DNA of 64,000 nucleotides from Deltaproteobacteria bacterium. GTDB lineage: Bacteria > Myxococcota > XYA12-FULL-58-9. Of this stretch, positions 61,601 through 64,000 are shown one piece after another; the first letter of the stretch is position 1; every line of letters begins with the position of its first letter. The stretch spans positions 1 to 64,000 of the forward strand of contig JACRCV010000056.1 in the NCBI GenBank assembly GCA_016218825.1, in the 5' to 3' direction. Under the pieces are notes generated by a model. It made no database searches, was not told the DNA's origin, and saw only the letters and a program-made list of their open reading frames with translations. The translations under genes were made by a program, and so were the position numbers.

Positions 61601-63983
61601 AGTCGTCGTTGGCGCCGTCGTCACACAGCTCGAACGGGGTGTCGATGTAGGCGTCGCCGCAACGGGCCGCGAGGCTGCAGTTGGGGTTGCAGGTGCCGTA
61701 GTTGCCGTTGTTGGTGCCGTTGTCGCACGCCTCGCCCGGATCCGGGAGCCCGTCGCCGCAGCGCGCCGGGTAGGTGCAGTCGGCGTTGCAGGTGTCGTAC
61801 AGGCCGGTGTTGCCCGCGGTCCCGAGGTCGCACTGCTCGCCGTTGCCGACCTGGACGATCTGATCGCCGCAGCGGGTCGGATAGGTGCAGTTGGCGTTGC
61901 AGGTGTCGTACAGACCGGTGTTGGCCGCGGTCCCTAGGTCGCACTGCTCGCCCAGCGCCGGGTCGACGAAACCGTCGCCGCAGGTCGCGGTGCTGGTGCA
62001 GTTGGCGGCGCAGCGGTTCGGCGGCAGGCCGGTGTTGCCGGCGACGCCGAAGTCGCAGTCCTCGTAGCTCGGATCGCGCACCGCGTCACCACAGACGTTG
62101 GCGCGGGCGAGACAACCCGGCATGCAGGTGCCGTAGGCGCCGTCGTTGATGCCGTCGTCGCAGACCTCGGGGCCGTTCAGGGCGCCGTCGCCGCAGCGCG
62201 GCCCCAGACCTCGGCAATCGACCGCGCAGTTGCCGGCGGCGCCGTAGCTGCCGTTCGCCGCGCCGCTGTCGCAGACCTCGCCGAGCGCGCCCTGGGTGTA
62301 GCCGTCGCCGCAGCGGGCGCTCTGACAGCCGGTCGTGCACAGGCCGGTGTTGCTGTTGCTGACCCCGAGGTCGCATTGCTCGCCGAGATCGACGATGTGG
62401 TTGCCGCAAGCCGGCGCCCGGCAGGCGCTGTTGCAGGTGGCGGTGTTCCTGACCGTGCATTGGTGCAACGGCGTCGCGGCGCAGTCGGTCGCCTCCGTCG
62501 GCACCAGGCAGGCCGTGACGTCGTCGTCGCAGGTGCCACCCAGGTCGCAGGTCTCCGGCGCCTGGACCACGCCGTCGCCGCAGTTGAGGAGCTGGCAGGT
62601 GGCGCTGCAGTTGGCGCCCGGCGGATCGCACTGCTCGGGCCAGGTGACGAGGCCGTCGCCGCACACCGTTTCGATCGTGCACGTGGCGCTGCAGCCGTCA
62701 CCGCTGCGCGCCGTACACGGCAGCGCCGCGCCGCAGTCGGCGGTCGCCGCGTCCACGCTGCAGGTCGCGTTGTCGGTGCACCGGCCGGCGTCGTCGCACT
62801 GCTCGGTGCCTTGGACGATGCCGTTGCCGCAGTGGCCGGTGCAGGTGGCGGTGCCGGTGTTGAGGAAGCCGGCCAAGGTCAGCATGTAGTTGGACTGCGT
62901 CGTGTGCCGTTCGGCGTTGAAGAAGTCGATGGCGTACAACCCCTTCTCGTAGATGCCGAAGCGGTTGTCGGTGATGATCTTCAGGGTCGGATCGACGGCG
63001 CTCGACAGCGTCACCGACCCGCCCGCGGGCCCGTGCACCCCACCGATGTCGACCGCCAGCACCCCGTTGATGTACACCCAGACGTCGTCGTCGCCGGTGA
63101 AGCTCAGGGTCTCGCCGCCGCGGTACTGGAAGTAGGTGTGGAACTCGCTGGTGAAATGGAAGTCCCGCGTCCGGCCGCGGGTGTTGCCGAAGCCGTCGGC
63201 GACGCAGTTGCCGCCGTGCGCGGTCGCGCAATCGGAGTTCTGGGTGCAGAGGAAGCCGTCGAGGCATCGGCCGCCGACGCAGCTGCCCGCCCCCCCGTGG
63301 GTCCGGCAGTCGGAGTTCTGAGCGCAGACGAAGTTGTCGGCGCAGCGGCTCGCGATGCAGAGCGCGGCGTCGTGGGTCAGGGCGCAGTCCGAGTTCTGGA
63401 CGCAGATGTAGCCGTCGGCGCAACGGTTGAGCACGAAGAAGCCACCGTCGTTGCCCTGCGAGAAGTCCGCGGAGTCGTAGCGGTAGGTTCGGCCGGAGGC
63501 GTCGAGATCGACGCGCTGCCGGACGTGGATCGTCCGCTGCACCGTTTGGTTGACGCCGGCGGTGTCGTGATACCAGGGGGCAAAGCTGGTGGCGCTGGCG
63601 ATGCACGCCGTCGGGCCGCTGCAGGTGTTCGGGGTGCAGTCGGCGTTCACCGCGCACGCGGTGTTGGTGACGGTGCAGCGGAACGGCGCGTAGGTCGGCG
63701 TGCTGTCGGCGGCGGTCCGTGGCTGCACCAGCCCGGTGTAGTTGCCGCAGATCCCGGTCTGCTCGAAGTCGGGGTGGCCGTAATAGAAGCAGCGGGCGCT
63801 GTCGCAGCGGGTGACGCAGCGCTCCAGGCACCGGCGCCGGCACTGCTGGTCACCGCCGTGGCCGGTGCATTGGCCGGCGGGGTTGGTCGAGCAGTTGAGC
63901 CCGTCGGCACACTCGCGCTGTCCGGAGGTGCAGTCGGCGTCCTGGGTGCAGGCGGTCGTCATGTCGCCGCAGAACCGCCCCAC
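58677..63983 (-). CDS. Giant Cys-rich surface protein: fibro-slime (PA14-like) domain + many DUF4215/myxobacterial disulfide repeats (5' end probably beyond window)
   Basis: FHFTSEFHTYFQYRGGETLSFTGDDDVWVYINGVLAVDIGGVHGP and dozens of CGDGxVQxxxGEQCDLGxxxNTGxYGGCNxxC units; frame open upstream of the track ORF start. Confidence 0.9.
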   Translation of the reverse strand: MGRFCGDMTTACTQDADCTSGQRECADGLNCSTNPAGQCTGHGGDQQCRRRCLERCVTRCDSARCFYYGHPDFEQTGICGNYTGLVQPRTAADSTPTYAPFRCTVTNTACAVNADCTPNTCSGPTACIASATSFAPWYHDTAGVNQTVQRTIHVRQRVDLDASGRTYRYDSADFSQGNDGGFFVLNRCADGYICVQNSDCALTHDAALCIASRCADNFVCAQNSDCRTHGGAGSCVGGRCLDGFLCTQNSDCATAHGGNCVADGFGNTRGRTRDFHFTSEFHTYFQYRGGETLSFTGDDDVWVYINGVLAVDIGGVHGPAGGSVTLSSAVDPTLKIITDNRFGIYEKGLYAIDFFNAERHTTQSNYMLTLAGFLNTGTATCTGHCGNGIVQGTEQCDDAGRCTDNATCSVDAATADCGAALPCTARSGDGCSATCTIETVCGDGLVTWPEQCDPPGANCSATCQLLNCGDGVVQAPETCDLGGTCDDDVTACLVPTEATDCAATPLHQCTVRNTATCNSACRAPACGNHIVDLGEQCDLGVSNSNTGLCTTGCQSARCGDGYTQGALGEVCDSGAANGSYGAAGNCAVDCRGLGPRCGDGALNGPEVCDDGINDGAYGTCMPGCLARANVCGDAVRDPSYEDCDFGVAGNTGLPPNRCAANCTSTATCGDGFVDPALGEQCDLGTAANTGLYDTCNANCTYPTRCGDQIVQVGNGEQCDLGTAGNTGLYDTCNADCTYPARCGDGLPDPGEACDNGTNNGNYGTCNPNCSLAARCGDAYIDTPFELCDDGANDDSYGGCSPTCGLGPRCGDGVVQGGDGETCDDGKNDGTYGSCLIDCSGNAPACGDGTVQAAFGEQCDGTAGCLGDCRLPVSCGDGIVNPFAGEQCDLGPGNNTGSYGGCNANCTLAPRCGDQVVQIAAGEQCDLGTAANTGLYNTCKADCRFPPRCGDALLQGGEGELCDDGVNNGGYGSCSLDCRAYAERCGDAVLQPLYEVCDLGTALNTGAYGGCNSDCTSGGVCGDGGVQAPPEQCDDGANTGAYNTCEADCSYPERCGDNVVQAVFGEQCDDGVNNGVGCLSDCKLPAVCGDGIVNAFVGEQCDLGPGNNTGGYGGCNPNCTSAPACGDQRVQPTYGEQCDLGTALNTGAYNACKADCRFPARCGDGVVQAGYNEVCDDGVNNGGYGSCSTDCRAAAPRCGDGALQPLYEQCDLGPGQNTGAYGGCNPDCSRADFCGDGVANSGEECDDGVNNGGYNTCSAACTFPPRCGDLFIDIAFGEECDDGVNDGTACMPDCSLPTVCGDGVVNPYVGEQCDLGPGNNTGAYGGCNGTCTLAPWCGDGVTTAPFEQCDRGAGRNTGGYGGCESDCQLGPRCGDSAVQPANGEQCDDGRNNGAYGTCNPDCSRTAFCGDANTDAPYEQCDLGTGNNTGAYDGCKPDCTLPAICGDGVVQSVFGETCDDGVNDGSYGGCTATCEHAAYCGDGNLDLADGEACDDGVNNGAYGTCTSSCRRAAYCGDGIVQTSAGGEQCDGASLGGRTCTDLNGNGIHNEPGDFAGGTLGCEVATCRLDTSGCYRCGDGTKNGVEACDGVGPCGVSADCGSATCGSLGFPSVTGLGCKADCSFDLSGCNVASCGNGALDAGELCDGTALGGRTCQNIGQGFTSGTIGCNTDCTLDVSQCEYCGDGKKNGAELCDGQDLAGADCASRGFGAGGRLVCKPTCDGFDTSGCYECSLCSQCPSQSCVDHRCGDCVRDSDCCAPLVCFGGECTIF
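60069..61344 (-). repeat. Higher-order tandem repeat (639- and 636-bp superunits) within the giant Cys-rich CDS
   Basis: GTTGACGA(T/C)GCCGTC anchors at 61344, 60705, 60069; each superunit has the same ordered set of six CGDG subunits. Confidence 0.8.
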
Positions 63984-64000
63984 CGCCTTGCCGAAGCAGT

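Noticed and set aside
58647-61937. 1096-aa plus-strand ORF rich in Ala/Val (AVVDAVVALLAEG repeats)
   Set aside because: Antisense frame of the Cys-rich repeat gene; repetitive appearance simply mirrors the real repeats on the other strand.
59500-62000. CRISPR-like regularly spaced repeats (GCCGTCGTCGCA, GCCGTCGCCGCAG)
   Set aside because: These are in-frame codons of CGDG/CDDG protein repeats with variable, coding 'spacers'; not direct repeats of a CRISPR type.

Overview
A 64 kb GC-rich chromosomal window, mostly coding on the minus strand. It is probably from a myxobacterium-like deltaproteobacterium (Myxococcota); this is inferred from gene content, and no marker search was run. Most of it is core genome: bamA-lolD-lolC/E-lysS, prfB, lnt, ybeY-HDIG, mazG, murJ/rpsT, mutS, ihfB-rpsA-rpsU, rluB-scpB-scpA-trpS-M50 protease and a xer gene. 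Between these lie accessory surface/secreted genes: a 14-repeat propeller-like lipoprotein, a giant Cys-rich fibro-slime protein, a DUF1302/LolA-like/RND cassette and a rhodanese-MauE-DsbA cassette. The items most worth a second look are: (1) a dispersed family of five intergenic hairpin repeats with compensatory stem changes, each a few to about 35 bp 3' of a stop codon, with a G-quadruplex-prone arm and, in two copies, a second covarying hairpin with loop CGGGT; (2) a Xer-type tyrosine recombinase that ends at an amber codon just before the catalytic tyrosine, where the remnant downstream frame has Ser in place of Tyr; (3) a ScpA kleisin fused to a roughly 390-aa Ala/Glu/Arg helical arm built from an exact-period 222-bp repeat; (4) a 639/636-bp higher-order repeat inside the giant Cys-rich protein; (5) an intact RF2 programmed +1 frameshift; (6) an AT-rich convergent intergenic region with DnaA-box-like sites. 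No tRNA, rRNA, CRISPR array, transposase or prophage was recognised. Product calls come from reading motifs by eye; no database search was run.
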